The notes: a model not told the origin generated them from the sequence alone. Numbered from the stretch's first letter, positions 7,554 to 14,649 are shown. The stretch: 18,954 nt of DNA from Spirochaeta sp. (GCA_020054965.1 JAIMZO010000007.1:1-18954); one strand, 5' to 3'. Made by a program: numbers and translations.

Positions 7554-8533
7554 TTTGCACCCCCTTCAACCATCTGCACCGGAAGGAAGTTGCCCAGGTT
7601 CTTGTCAACCAGGGTAACCGATCCGCTTTCGGTGGGATTGATGACTGCCTCCATTGTCTCAATGTACAATCGAGTTCGAGTGATGGTCTGTGACTGTTCA
7701 TAGACCTCTCGGACGCTGTTGAATCGTGCCACATCACCTTTGGCTTGGTTTACACGTTCAGCTGCATATCCTTGCGCTTGCTGGATGAGCTTGTTTGCTT
7801 CACCTCGGGCAGAAGGAATGACCTTGTTGTAGTTCTGCTTTCCTTCGTTGATCAAGCGGTTCATATCCTGGATTGCCTTGTTGACATCCTCAAAAGCATC
7901 CTGGACTTCTCCAACCGGTGGTACGATGTTCTGTAGCTTGACGGTAACAACGCGTACTCCCAATTCGTAGGCATCAAAGATTTTCTGCATATTCTCTTGT
8001 GCTTCAATCTCGATTCGGGTACGTTCACTGGTCATGACAGAGAGAATGGGAAGATCGCCCACCAGCTTGTTCATGACACTCTGGCTGATATCCCGCAGTG
8101 TTGTTTCCCTGGACTCAACATTGAACATCCAGTCCACCGGGTTTTCAATCTTGTATTGAATGATCCACTGTACATCGATGATGTTCAGGTCACCTGTCAA
8201 CATGAGTGATTCAGTGGTGTAGTCGCTGTTTCCAAAAAGTGGGGAAGTAGGGCTGTTTGAGCGATAACCGAATGTCATCGTCTGAACGACTTGGGTTGGG
8301 ACATTGTAACTGGTCTCGATTCCTAGTGGGATCTTGGTCTGCAATCCAGGGCCTACTGTTCGGTTGTATTTTCCCAAGCGCAGGACAACCGCTTGTTCGG
8401 TTTGGTCGACAACAAAGAAACTGCTAAGAACCAGCATGATGAGGACGACGGCGACAATAATCCAGATCACCAGCTTGGGGCTGATGTTCTTCACTTTGCG
8501 CGCAGGCCTCGGTGGTTGCTGCATGGTATCCAT
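7550..8533 (-). CDS. hflK: HflK, SPFH-family membrane protein
   Basis: The first subunit of the HflK-HflC complex, 327 residues. A short proline- and arginine-rich N-terminus (QQPPRPARK) precedes one transmembrane segment near residues 20-42. The SPFH domain starts with DQTEQAVVLRLGKYNRTVGPGL, and a helical C-terminal region includes ANKLIQQAQGYAAERVNQAKG. It is somewhat shorter than E. coli HflK (419 residues), lacking the long glycine-rich N-terminus. The frame runs up to a TTG at 8554, but the ATG at 8533 is supported by GAGGAG at 8539-8544, five bases upstream. It is the first gene of the operon, divergent from metG, with its own promoter in the 135-bp gap. Confidence 0.94.
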   Translation of the reverse strand: MDTMQQPPRPARKVKNISPKLVIWIIVAVVLIMLVLSSFFVVDQTEQAVVLRLGKYNRTVGPGLQTKIPLGIETSYNVPTQVVQTMTFGYRSNSPTSPLFGNSDYTTESLMLTGDLNIIDVQWIIQYKIENPVDWMFNVESRETTLRDISQSVMNKLVGDLPILSVMTSERTRIEIEAQENMQKIFDAYELGVRVVTVKLQNIVPPVGEVQDAFEDVNKAIQDMNRLINEGKQNYNKVIPSARGEANKLIQQAQGYAAERVNQAKGDVARFNSVREVYEQSQTITRTRLYIETMEAVINPTESGSVTLVDKNLGNFLPVQMVEGGAK

Positions 8534-8569
8534 GATAACTCCTCTTTGTACCAATTATGGCACTCTTTC

Positions 8570-8598
8570 AATGTACTTAGCTCTCGTGGACTAGTCAA
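8570..8598 (-). promoter_or_regulatory. hflKC promoter
   Basis: On the minus strand, TTGACT (8593-8598, five of six) and TACATT (8570-8575, four of six) are spaced by 17 bp. The predicted start near 8563 gives a leader of about 30 nt that includes the GAGGAG ribosome-binding site. Confidence 0.6.
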
Positions 8599-8632
8599 GG
8601 AGGCAATAACGCCAACATCGATTCGTTTGGCA

Positions 8633-8661
8633 TTGAAATAAAATTCTGTGCGTTCTATTAT
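8633..8661 (+). promoter_or_regulatory. metG promoter, implying a leaderless mRNA
   Basis: TTGAAA (8633-8638, five of six) and TATTAT (8656-8661, five of six) have the ideal 17-bp spacing. The expected start is 8668 plus or minus one base, and the metG ATG begins with the A at 8669. No Shine-Dalgarno-like sequence lies between the -10 and the ATG. Confidence 0.7.
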
Positions 8662-8668
8662 ATCCCTT

Positions 8669-10882
8669 ATGAAAAAGAGACTAGTAACTTCTGCGCTCCC
8701 GTATGTGAACAATATTCCCCATTTAGGCAACCTTACCCAGGTCCTGAGTGCTGATGTTTTTGCCCGTTTCTGTCGATTGAAAGGGTATGAGACACTTTAT
8801 ATATGTGGTACCGATGAATATGGTACGGCAACTGAGACACGTGCTCTCAAGGAGGGCGTGAGCCCAAGGGAGTTGTGTGACCGCTATCATGCCATACACC
8901 GTGACATCTATGCGTGGTTCAATATTGATTTTGATTATTTTGGAAGGACAAGCACAGAGGCCCAGACTGAAATTGTCCAGGATATCTTCAAGCGGATGGA
9001 CGCAGCTGGGTATGTCAGTGAGCATGAGTTGGAGCAGCTTTACTGCCCAAAGTGCGAGCGATTCCTTGCAGACCGCTTTGTTGAAGGAACCTGTCCTTAC
9101 TGCCACGCAGAGGGTGCAAGAGGGGACCAGTGTGACAGTTGCCAGACCCTGCTTGACCCTGTTGAGTTGATCGACCCTCACTGTGGTGTCTGTGGTACCA
9201 CCCCGATTGTCAAGAAAACCAAACATCTCTACATCAATCTGCCCAAAGCTCTTCCAATGCTGGAAGCTTGGATGGAGAAGACCAGCAAAGATGGTTTCTG
9301 GGCAAACAATGCCATCCAGGTGACCAAGTCCTGGATCCGCGATGGTCTGAAAGAACGTTGTATCACCCGCGACCTGAAGTGGGGTATTCCTGTCCCCAAG
9401 CCGGGATATGAAGACAAGGTGTTCTATGTCTGGTTTGATGCCCCCATCGGGTATGTATCCATATCAGCCAATGCTACCAAGGATTGGAAGAAATGGTGGT
9501 TCGATCCACAGAATACTGAACTGTTCCAGTTCATTGGCAAGGACAATATTCCCTTCCATACAGTAATTTTCCCCTCCTGCCAGCTGGCAAGTGGGATGGA
9601 TTGGACCATGCTTCATCATATGAGCAGTACTGAATACCTTAATTACGAGGGTGGAAAGTTCAGCAAGAGTCTCGGGATCGGCATATTTGGCAATGATGTC
9701 CAGGACACAGGAATTCCAGCCGATGCCTGGCGGTTCTACATGTTCTACAACCGACCGGAGAAAAGTGATGTTACCTTCACTTGGGCTGACTTCCAGGAGA
9801 AAGTGAATGGGGAGCTCATTGGCAACCTTTCCAACCTGGTCAACCGGACTCTGACTTTTGTGAAACGGTTTTATGAAGATGGAGCCCTTTTCTCAGCACC
9901 CATCGATACTGAGTTGCATGCACAGATTGTAGAACGTGAGAAGAAAATCGATTCATGCATGGAGCGTGCTGAGGAGCGCGATGCACTCAGGCAGATCATC
10001 AGCCTCTCCTCATTGGGAAATAAGGCATTCCAGGACGGCGAACCTTGGAAGATGCGCAAGGAACAACCAGGGAAAGCGATGAGCCTGCTCAAGACCCTCG
10101 TCTATTTGATTCGTGACCTGGCGGTGATGGTACAACCGTTCATGCCGGATACCTCTCTGAAAATGCTTTCCTTCCTTGGTGTTGAGAAAACCAACTGGAA
10201 AGACCTTGGAAACTGGGAAGGGATACAGGGTATCGGCGAGGTTTCACTGCTCTTCACCAAGCTTGAGGATTCGGTGGTTGAGCAGTTGCGTACTCGTTTC
10301 AGTGGCTCGCAGGAAGAGCGGGAACAGAAGAAAACCAAAGAATTGGAGAAAGATATGGATCAGAAAGAGGACCAGGTAAGCCTGGCTGGACAGTTTGCGA
10401 GTCGAGTGATTCTCAAGGTCGCAAAGATTACCAATGTGAAGAGACACCCTCGTGGTGATAAACTCTATATACTTACCCTTGATGTACAGGAAGATGAACC
10501 AAGGACTATTGTCAGTTCCATCGTGCCTTATTACACGGAAGAGGAGTTGCAGGACCAGAACATAGTACTGGTAAGCAATCTCAAACCGGCAAATTTCCGT
10601 GGAGAGAAAAGCTACGGTATGCTGCTTGCAGCCAGTGATCCTGATGCTGAGGAACACACCACCTGTGAAGTGCTCTTCGCACCCCAGTTCGAAGTGGGAA
10701 GTGTGCTTACACCCGAGGGATTTTCTCCGGTTGAGGAAAAGCTCCCGTATGTGAAGGCCGATCACTTCTTCTCCATGCCGATCTATACTGAGTCTGGTGT
10801 AGTGAAGATTGATGGGAAGCCGATCGGAAAAGACGGGATAGTCCTGACCGCAAAGAAATACCTGAATGGCCCGGTAGGTTGA
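8669..10882 (+). CDS. metG: Methionyl-tRNA synthetase, archaeal/eukaryotic type, with tRNA-binding tail
   Basis: Charges tRNA-Met with methionine in the cytoplasm; 737 residues. The class I HIGH motif is PHLGN (17-21) and the KMSKS motif is KFSKS (330-334). Four CxxC knuckles (C126/C129, C142/C145, C155/C158, C172/C175) form a two-zinc connective insert. The catalytic region closely follows the eukaryotic/archaeal pattern (GTDEYGTATET, FLADRFVEGTCP, EYLNYEGGKFSKS, QDTGIPADAWRFY). After a charged linker rich in K, E, D and Q (about 550-572), a C-terminal EMAPII/Trbp111-like tRNA-binding domain follows (about 573-737). The ATG at 8669 gives the usual MKKRLVTSALPYVNN start. A GTG at 8648 lies upstream of the predicted -10 and is rejected. 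No Shine-Dalgarno is present. Confidence 0.97.
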   Translation: MKKRLVTSALPYVNNIPHLGNLTQVLSADVFARFCRLKGYETLYICGTDEYGTATETRALKEGVSPRELCDRYHAIHRDIYAWFNIDFDYFGRTSTEAQTEIVQDIFKRMDAAGYVSEHELEQLYCPKCERFLADRFVEGTCPYCHAEGARGDQCDSCQTLLDPVELIDPHCGVCGTTPIVKKTKHLYINLPKALPMLEAWMEKTSKDGFWANNAIQVTKSWIRDGLKERCITRDLKWGIPVPKPGYEDKVFYVWFDAPIGYVSISANATKDWKKWWFDPQNTELFQFIGKDNIPFHTVIFPSCQLASGMDWTMLHHMSSTEYLNYEGGKFSKSLGIGIFGNDVQDTGIPADAWRFYMFYNRPEKSDVTFTWADFQEKVNGELIGNLSNLVNRTLTFVKRFYEDGALFSAPIDTELHAQIVEREKKIDSCMERAEERDALRQIISLSSLGNKAFQDGEPWKMRKEQPGKAMSLLKTLVYLIRDLAVMVQPFMPDTSLKMLSFLGVEKTNWKDLGNWEGIQGIGEVSLLFTKLEDSVVEQLRTRFSGSQEEREQKKTKELEKDMDQKEDQVSLAGQFASRVILKVAKITNVKRHPRGDKLYILTLDVQEDEPRTIVSSIVPYYTEEELQDQNIVLVSNLKPANFRGEKSYGMLLAASDPDAEEHTTCEVLFAPQFEVGSVLTPEGFSPVEEKLPYVKADHFFSMPIYTESGVVKIDGKPIGKDGIVLTAKKYLNGPVG

Positions 10883-10916
10883 CCCCTGCCAGGACTCTTC
10901 TTATGGAGAAAAGGAT

Positions 10917-10950
10917 TTTGGGGGCCGATTGGCCCCCAAATATGTTTTCA
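10917..10950 (+). terminator. Terminator hairpin after metG
   Basis: TTTGGGGGCC (10917-10926) and GGCCCCCAAA (10931-10940) form a perfect 10-bp, GC-rich stem with a GATT loop. The following TATGTTTT is only a moderate T-tract. It lies 34 bases past the metG stop and just before the FemX ribosome-binding site, so it could also act as a partial attenuator. Confidence 0.7.
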
Positions 10951-10969
10951 AGGGGGGAGGAGCATGAAC

Positions 10970-12013
10970 ATGCGTATCCAGAGAATAGCAACCAGTGAAC
11001 TTTCACCGAGCAGTACAGTGTTCCAAAGCAGCTACTGGGCTGGGGTGAAACAGCACTCCGGGTGGAAGGGCTATGCATTCTCAGTTGAGATGGAGAGCTC
11101 AGCTTTTACACTGCTTGTGCTCGTCAAACGGATGGCTCCTTTCTGTTCCCTCGCATACATCCCCTTTGGGCCCCCGCTCTCATTGCTCAAGCTCAGTCAA
11201 GTGGGTGTATTCTTGGAGGATCTAGCCAAACAGATACGGAAACTTCTCCCAAAAGGGGTGTTTGCACTTCGCTATGACCTGCCATTTGAAGAAGTGAATG
11301 ATCAGAATGTCATGACCTTTCATACAAGAAGGCTCAGGACATTGGAGCAGAGTGTACAACCTGAAGGTACTGTCAGGATAGACCTCAGGTGGGGATACAA
11401 TGCCGTGACACTGGGTTATCGGGAGAGGGCCAAGCGTGCGCTCAGAAAAGCGGAACAAGCTTTCCAGGTAAGGGTGCATGAGGGGGACGAGGCGTCCTTC
11501 CTTGCTTGGTATGATGTGTATTTGGAAACAGCACGAAGGGATGGGTTCAGCCCCAGGTCAAAAAAATATCTTCGTTCCCTGATGATGCTTTCCCCAGATG
11601 AGAGTGTGTTCACATCTCAGCTTTTGCTGGCCTATGAAGGCAAGAAGATTGTCGGGGGGATTATCGTACTGTTCAGTCCATCTGAAGCGATCTATCTCTA
11701 TGGGGCGTCCTTGCGCTTTGATGGCATTTCCTGTTCCTATTTATTGCAGGATAGTGCAATCCGGATGGCTTGTGAGAGAAAGTGTGGAATCTATGACCTG
11801 TATGGAATTCCTGGGCCAAGGGGCAGGGCAAGTCACCTTGCCGGGTTGGAGATATTCAAACGTTCATTTGGAGGACAACCATATTACCGCTCGCCTTCAA
11901 CCGATTATCTCTACAATCGGCTAACCTGGCATTGTTATAGGTTCTTTGAGACAGTCCGGTTTCGTTCAAGAAGGGGCATCAAGAGCCAAGCAGAAGCCCT
12001 ACCAAGTTCTTGA
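10970..12013 (+). CDS. FemX/FemAB-family peptidyltransferase
   Basis: The family uses aminoacyl-tRNA to add amino acids to the stem peptide of lipid-linked peptidoglycan precursors at the inner face of the membrane. The 347-residue size suits a two-GNAT-domain FemABX protein. The most telling part is at residues 273-303, GIYDLYGIPGP followed by HLAGLEIFKRSFGGQ, which matches the conserved YDLWGIP...GLYRFKTGFGG block. The middle holds a basic helix pair (YRERAKRALRKAEQAFQVRV) as in the family. No membrane segment is evident. ATGs at 10964 and 10970 are both possible; the second has GGAGG (10956-10960) at a better nine-base spacing. It converges on murD with a 35-bp overlap, which supports a cell-wall role. 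The amino acid transferred is unknown. Confidence 0.82.
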   Translation: MRIQRIATSELSPSSTVFQSSYWAGVKQHSGWKGYAFSVEMESSAFTLLVLVKRMAPFCSLAYIPFGPPLSLLKLSQVGVFLEDLAKQIRKLLPKGVFALRYDLPFEEVNDQNVMTFHTRRLRTLEQSVQPEGTVRIDLRWGYNAVTLGYRERAKRALRKAEQAFQVRVHEGDEASFLAWYDVYLETARRDGFSPRSKKYLRSLMMLSPDESVFTSQLLLAYEGKKIVGGIIVLFSPSEAIYLYGASLRFDGISCSYLLQDSAIRMACERKCGIYDLYGIPGPRGRASHLAGLEIFKRSFGGQPYYRSPSTDYLYNRLTWHCYRFFETVRFRSRRGIKSQAEALPSS

Positions 12014-13304
12014 ACTGGTTTCCACGGTCGAACTCATTGGCGAACAGTTCAAAGGAAGCACTTCCAGGCGAAAGAAGAATTGCCTGTACCAGATTCGGCA
12101 ACTCCTGTTCCTTCTCGCGAGCCATTTCATAACTCTGTTGCAGGGCATCACCCATTGACTTGAAGGGACCGTAATATGGGATGTGGTGCTTCTCAAGCAG
12201 AGGAATAAGCTTGCCTCTGGTGAAACTTCCATCGAGCAAGGAGAGACTGCTTGCATGCAGTAGTTCCTCAAGCATTCCTTCAGCTTGGAGATTCTTGTCT
12301 GTACCACCACAGATGAGGTGTACAGCCATGGTTCTGTACTTTGCATAGGAGAAGTGCACTGCTTCGGGAATTGTAGCTGCACTGTCATTGACAAACAGGA
12401 TATTGCCAAGCATACCCAATTGTTCGATTCGGTGAGGAACTCCTTGGAAACTCTGCAGGGCCTTAAGAATGCTTTTATATTTGAAACCCAATGCAAGCAG
12501 AATGGCATAGGCACTTCTGAGATGCGGTTGCTCCTCAAGTACCTTTGCGCTTGCTCTTTCAATTCCACGGATATGTCGTTTGTCCAGGTGGGTCTGGGTT
12601 CTTATCCTGCCCAGCATCACATCAGGGATGACCGCCATTTTGATGTTTCTGGTGAATAATTGCAGTTTATCCTCAAGATAGCGCTCTATGGATTCATAGG
12701 AGTTCAGGTGATCGGGATAGAAGTTGGTAAGCGCACAGAGCTCCATCATCGGCAACTGTCCATGCATTGCCTGTACCGTGTCCCGAATTTGCCAGGATGA
12801 GAATTCGCAGACAAGAAATTCGGGCAATGCTCTTCCTTGCTCATTCCGCCTTTCCCACTCCCTGAGAATGCTGAATCCGCTGATCCCCATATTCCCACAC
12901 TGCATTGCCTCGTGCCCATACTCCTGCAGCACATGGGCAACAGCTGCACTGGTTGTGGTTTTTCCTTTGGTTCCTGTGATGCCTATAATCTTTACCTGTT
13001 CACACCAAGGGGAACTGAACAGCCAGGCAAAGTCATTGACTACCATGCGTGCATACTTGAGCATTGGGTGGTTGGGGGGAATGGCTGGGTTCTTGACTAC
13101 AATGTCAGCCCACAGAAAATCTTCTGCCCGATGTGGTCCGGAGATGCACAATGCCCCTCGTTGGTTGAGATCTTCCATCTCATAACCGAGATCACTGGTC
13201 CCCTTCAGATCTGTAATTCTTACTTCATCTCCATGGTCAAGGAAATATGAGGCTGCTGCAAAACCGCCTCCATGCATTCCAAGGCCGAAGATAAGAACCT
13301 TCAT
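11979..13304 (-). CDS. murD: UDP-N-acetylmuramoyl-L-alanine:D-glutamate ligase
   Basis: Adds D-glutamate to UDP-MurNAc-L-Ala in the cytoplasmic stage of peptidoglycan synthesis; 441 residues, the normal length. It has an N-terminal Rossmann-like domain (KVLIFGLGMHGGG, 2-14), the Mur-ligase ATP loop GITGTKGKTTT (108-118), EFSSWQI in the central domain, and a C-terminal domain with CGGTDKNL and LSPGSASFELF. Some motifs are divergent for MurD, for example KNPAIPPNHP where SPGIP is common and FYPDHLN where EDHLD is common. The ATG at 13304 is chosen over an upstream start at 13346 because the N-terminal fold begins there; a G-rich run just before it may serve as ribosome-binding site. A weak promoter candidate is TTGCTC-17-TACTAT at 13327-13355 (minus strand). 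Confidence 0.88.
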   Translation of the reverse strand: MKVLIFGLGMHGGGFAAASYFLDHGDEVRITDLKGTSDLGYEMEDLNQRGALCISGPHRAEDFLWADIVVKNPAIPPNHPMLKYARMVVNDFAWLFSSPWCEQVKIIGITGTKGKTTTSAAVAHVLQEYGHEAMQCGNMGISGFSILREWERRNEQGRALPEFLVCEFSSWQIRDTVQAMHGQLPMMELCALTNFYPDHLNSYESIERYLEDKLQLFTRNIKMAVIPDVMLGRIRTQTHLDKRHIRGIERASAKVLEEQPHLRSAYAILLALGFKYKSILKALQSFQGVPHRIEQLGMLGNILFVNDSAATIPEAVHFSYAKYRTMAVHLICGGTDKNLQAEGMLEELLHASSLSLLDGSFTRGKLIPLLEKHHIPYYGPFKSMGDALQQSYEMAREKEQELPNLVQAILLSPGSASFELFANEFDRGNQFKNLVGLLLGS

Positions 13305-13421
13305 GTGCCACCCCCCGGATGTCTCTATAGTAAAAAGAAAGTGCAATTAGAGCAAGTGAAACGCAACTGAAAGCGCAGGAATTTCACCTAAGAGTATACG
13401 AGAAATTTCCCAAGTTCCCTA

Positions 13422-13450
13422 TTGACGTTGATTTATCTTCCCTGCATAAT
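13422..13450 (+). promoter_or_regulatory. Promoter of the 29-residue basic protein gene
   Basis: TTGACG (13422-13427, five of six) and CATAAT (13445-13450, five of six) are spaced by exactly 17 bp. The predicted start near 13457 gives a leader of about 65 nt. It is one of the best promoters of the window, which fits high expression of a ribosomal component. Confidence 0.8.
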
Positions 13451-13467
13451 AGACCGGTAATTACAAA

Positions 13468-13509
13468 ACCAGTCGTATTCGGGCTCTACCGAAAATAGAG
13501 ACGGTTGGT
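13468..13509 (+). promoter_or_regulatory. Structured mRNA leader of the small basic protein gene
   Basis: ACCAGTCGT (13468-13476) pairs with ACGGTTGGT (13501-13509) through nine pairs including two G-U wobbles. CTCTA (13484-13488) then pairs with TAGAG (13496-13500) around a CCGAAAA loop. The two helices stack on one strand and leave a 7-base bulge on the other. The Shine-Dalgarno AAGGAG begins at the next base, 13510, so folding or protein binding could control initiation. Confidence 0.5.
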
Positions 13510-13522
13510 AAGGAGCGCTATA

Positions 13523-13612
13523 GTGCCTTGTGGAAGAAAAAGAAAGAAGCATAAGATTGCTACTCATAAGAGAAAAAAGAAGCTCAGAAAGAATAGACAT
13601 AAGAATAAATAG
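13523..13612 (+). CDS. COX24/AURKAIP1-like small basic ribosomal protein
   Basis: A 29-residue, extremely basic protein starting at a GTG and beginning MPCGRKRKKHKIATHK, with KKKLRKNRHK near the end. About half the residues are lysine or arginine, with four histidines. The pattern matches the tiny proteins annotated AURKAIP1/COX24-domain in Bacteroidetes and spirochaetes. These are thought to be related to mitochondrial mS38 and similar in style to mycobacterial bS22; a role in the ribosome is inferred from those relatives. AAGGAG at 13510-13515 lies seven bases before the GTG. The gene stands alone between its own promoter and its own terminator, directly before the rpsF operon. It is easily missed because of its length. 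I am confident it is translated, and fairly confident of the family. Confidence 0.85.
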   Translation: MPCGRKRKKHKIATHKRKKKLRKNRHKNK

Positions 13613-13647
13613 TCTGTTCAAGTAGACTTATACTTCGTACAATGTGC

Positions 13648-13675
13648 AAAACCGTCGGTCGCTCCGGCGGTTTTT
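13648..13675 (+). terminator. Terminator after the small basic protein gene
   Basis: ACCGTCGG (13651-13658) pairs with CCGGCGGT (13664-13671), one G-U wobble included, around a TCGCT loop. AAA before and a run of T after (13671-13675) complete a canonical intrinsic terminator. It separates this transcript from the rpsF operon. Confidence 0.9.
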
Positions 13676-13725
13676 CGTATGGAAGTCGTGAGCTGATATA
13701 AAGCTTGATGACAGAATGAGATTTA

Positions 13726-13755
13726 TTGACCAAACCATACAATGTATGGTAGGGT
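13726..13755 (+). promoter_or_regulatory. Probable promoter of the rpsF operon
   Basis: TTGACC (13726-13731, five of six) is followed after 18 bp by a weak -10, TAGGGT (13750-13755). The start would be near 13762, just before a leader hairpin. The poor -10 makes this tentative, and the spacer is filled by an inverted repeat. Confidence 0.5.
13734..13750. repeat. Inverted repeat in the rpsF promoter spacer
   Basis: ACCATAC (13734-13740) and GTATGGT (13744-13750) are perfect 7-base arms around AAT. The dyad lies between the -35 and -10 elements, an ideal operator position. The loop is too short for a stable RNA hairpin, and it is upstream of the predicted transcription start, so a DNA-binding site is more likely. 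Confidence 0.5.
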
Positions 13756-13767
13756 ATGCAGACACCT

Positions 13768-13798
13768 CTTTATCCGCTCTTGAGGGCGGATCATAAAG
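13768..13798 (+). promoter_or_regulatory. rpsF leader hairpin
   Basis: CTTTAT (13768-13773) pairs with ATAAAG (13793-13798), and CCGCTC (13774-13779) pairs with GGGCGG (13784-13789), one wobble included, around a TTGA loop. A 3-base bulge, ATC (13790-13792), lies on the 3' side. It ends six bases before the Shine-Dalgarno AAGGAGG (13804-13810). Bacterial rpsF leaders are known to bind the S6:S18 complex for feedback control; whether this RNA has that motif is not certain. Confidence 0.55.
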
Positions 13799-13814
13799 TC
13801 CGTAAGGAGGAACC

Positions 13815-14096
13815 ATGAGAAATTATGAGTTCACTGTTATTTTCAATGCAAACGAAGATAACACACAGGCTGGTTTGGAATTCGTGACCAGCACATTTGC
13901 AGCTGCTGGCGTAGAAATTACCAAGCAGGATGACATGGGCGTAAAATACCTGGCCTATGATATCAAGAAGCAGGAAAAGGGACACTATGTCTACTTCGAG
14001 ATGAAGGCAGACCCCAGCAGCATCCTTGGCTTCGAGCAAAAGTTCTTGTTGAACCCGAACATCTTGAAGTTCTTGTTCGTAAACCCTGAGAAGTAA
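13815..14096 (+). CDS. rpsF: Small subunit ribosomal protein bS6
   Basis: A 30S subunit protein of the central domain, where it pairs with S18; 93 residues, the usual length. It begins MRNYEFTVIFNANED and continues with TFAAAGVEITKQDDMGVKYLAYDIKKQEKGHYVYFEM, the typical beta-alpha-beta S6 pattern. It lacks the long acidic C-terminal tail of E. coli S6. AAGGAGG at 13804-13810 lies four bases before the ATG. It is the first gene of a rpsF-ssb-rpsR-(membrane protein)-rplI-dnaB operon and follows a hairpin leader likely used for autoregulation. Confidence 0.96.
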   Translation: MRNYEFTVIFNANEDNTQAGLEFVTSTFAAAGVEITKQDDMGVKYLAYDIKKQEKGHYVYFEMKADPSSILGFEQKFLLNPNILKFLFVNPEK

Positions 14097-14120
14097 AGAA
14101 AAGAGAATGGGAGCAAAACC

Positions 14121-14606
14121 ATGGCAAATGACCTGAATGTAGTCGCATTAGTGGGCCGTCTTACCAGAGATAGCGAGCTTCGCTATTCAAATGGTGGTAT
14201 GGCAATCTGTCGTTTTACCTTAGCAGTCAACCGGAGAAAGAGGTCGGGTGACAATAAATGGGAGGACGAGGTCAACTTTTTCGACTGCCTGATGTTTGGC
14301 AAGAGTGCCGAATCTCTCAACCAATATCTGGAGAAGGGAAGGCAGGTTTCCATTATCGGTGAGCTTAGGCAGAACCGATGGGAACAGGACGGCCAAAGTC
14401 GGAGTCGGGTTGAGATTGCCGTGAATTCGTTGCAGCTCCTCTCGAGTCCCGGTTCTACAGATGGTAGAAACACCTCTCGTCAGGGGGAACAACCACCGAC
14501 GAGAAACCAGGGGTCATACGGTTCACGACCTGCTCCCCAGGCTCCCGCCTCTCCCCTGGATATCGGCGGGCCTGAGCAGTTTGACGATGACCAGATCCCA
14601 TTCTAA
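14121..14606 (+). CDS. ssb: Single-stranded DNA-binding protein
   Basis: Binds and protects single-stranded DNA in replication, repair and recombination, normally as a tetramer; 161 residues. An N-terminal OB fold (about 1-108) contains LNVVALVGRLTRDSELRYSNGG and the RVEIAVNSLQLL strand. A glycine-, proline- and glutamine-rich linker follows, and the protein ends in the acidic tip DDDQIPF, which recruits partner proteins. GGGAG at 14109-14113 is seven bases before the ATG. It lies 24 bp after rpsF, the position held by priB in E. coli. Its place in the operon links replication capacity to ribosome synthesis. Confidence 0.97.
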   Translation: MANDLNVVALVGRLTRDSELRYSNGGMAICRFTLAVNRRKRSGDNKWEDEVNFFDCLMFGKSAESLNQYLEKGRQVSIIGELRQNRWEQDGQSRSRVEIAVNSLQLLSSPGSTDGRNTSRQGEQPPTRNQGSYGSRPAPQAPASPLDIGGPEQFDDDQIPF

Positions 14607-14609
14607 GAC

Positions 14610-14625
14610 TCTGCCTTTCGGCAGA
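14610..14625 (+). other. Small hairpin between ssb and rpsR
   Basis: TCTGCC (14610-14615) and GGCAGA (14620-14625) form a perfect 6-bp stem with a TTTC loop, directly after the ssb stop codon and ten bases before the rpsR Shine-Dalgarno. There is no T-tract, so it is not a terminator. RNA stability or processing is possible. Confidence 0.4.
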
Positions 14626-14649
14626 TGATGTTGCAAGGAGAAACATACA

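Noticed and set aside
8648..8668. GTG at 8648 as an earlier metG start
   Set aside because: It lies upstream of the predicted -10 element and would add seven residues not seen at the start of MetRS proteins.
10244..10765. A 173-codon minus-strand frame inside metG, and a 167-codon one at 8723-9226
   Set aside because: Both are antisense shadows of a well-conserved synthetase; no family resemblance or start signals were seen.
13769..13776. TTTATCCG before rpsF resembling a DnaA box
   Set aside because: It is a single, incomplete match and forms one arm of the leader hairpin.
14610..14625. Hairpin after ssb as an operon terminator
   Set aside because: It has only a 6-bp stem and no T-tract, and rpsR follows with no promoter of its own.
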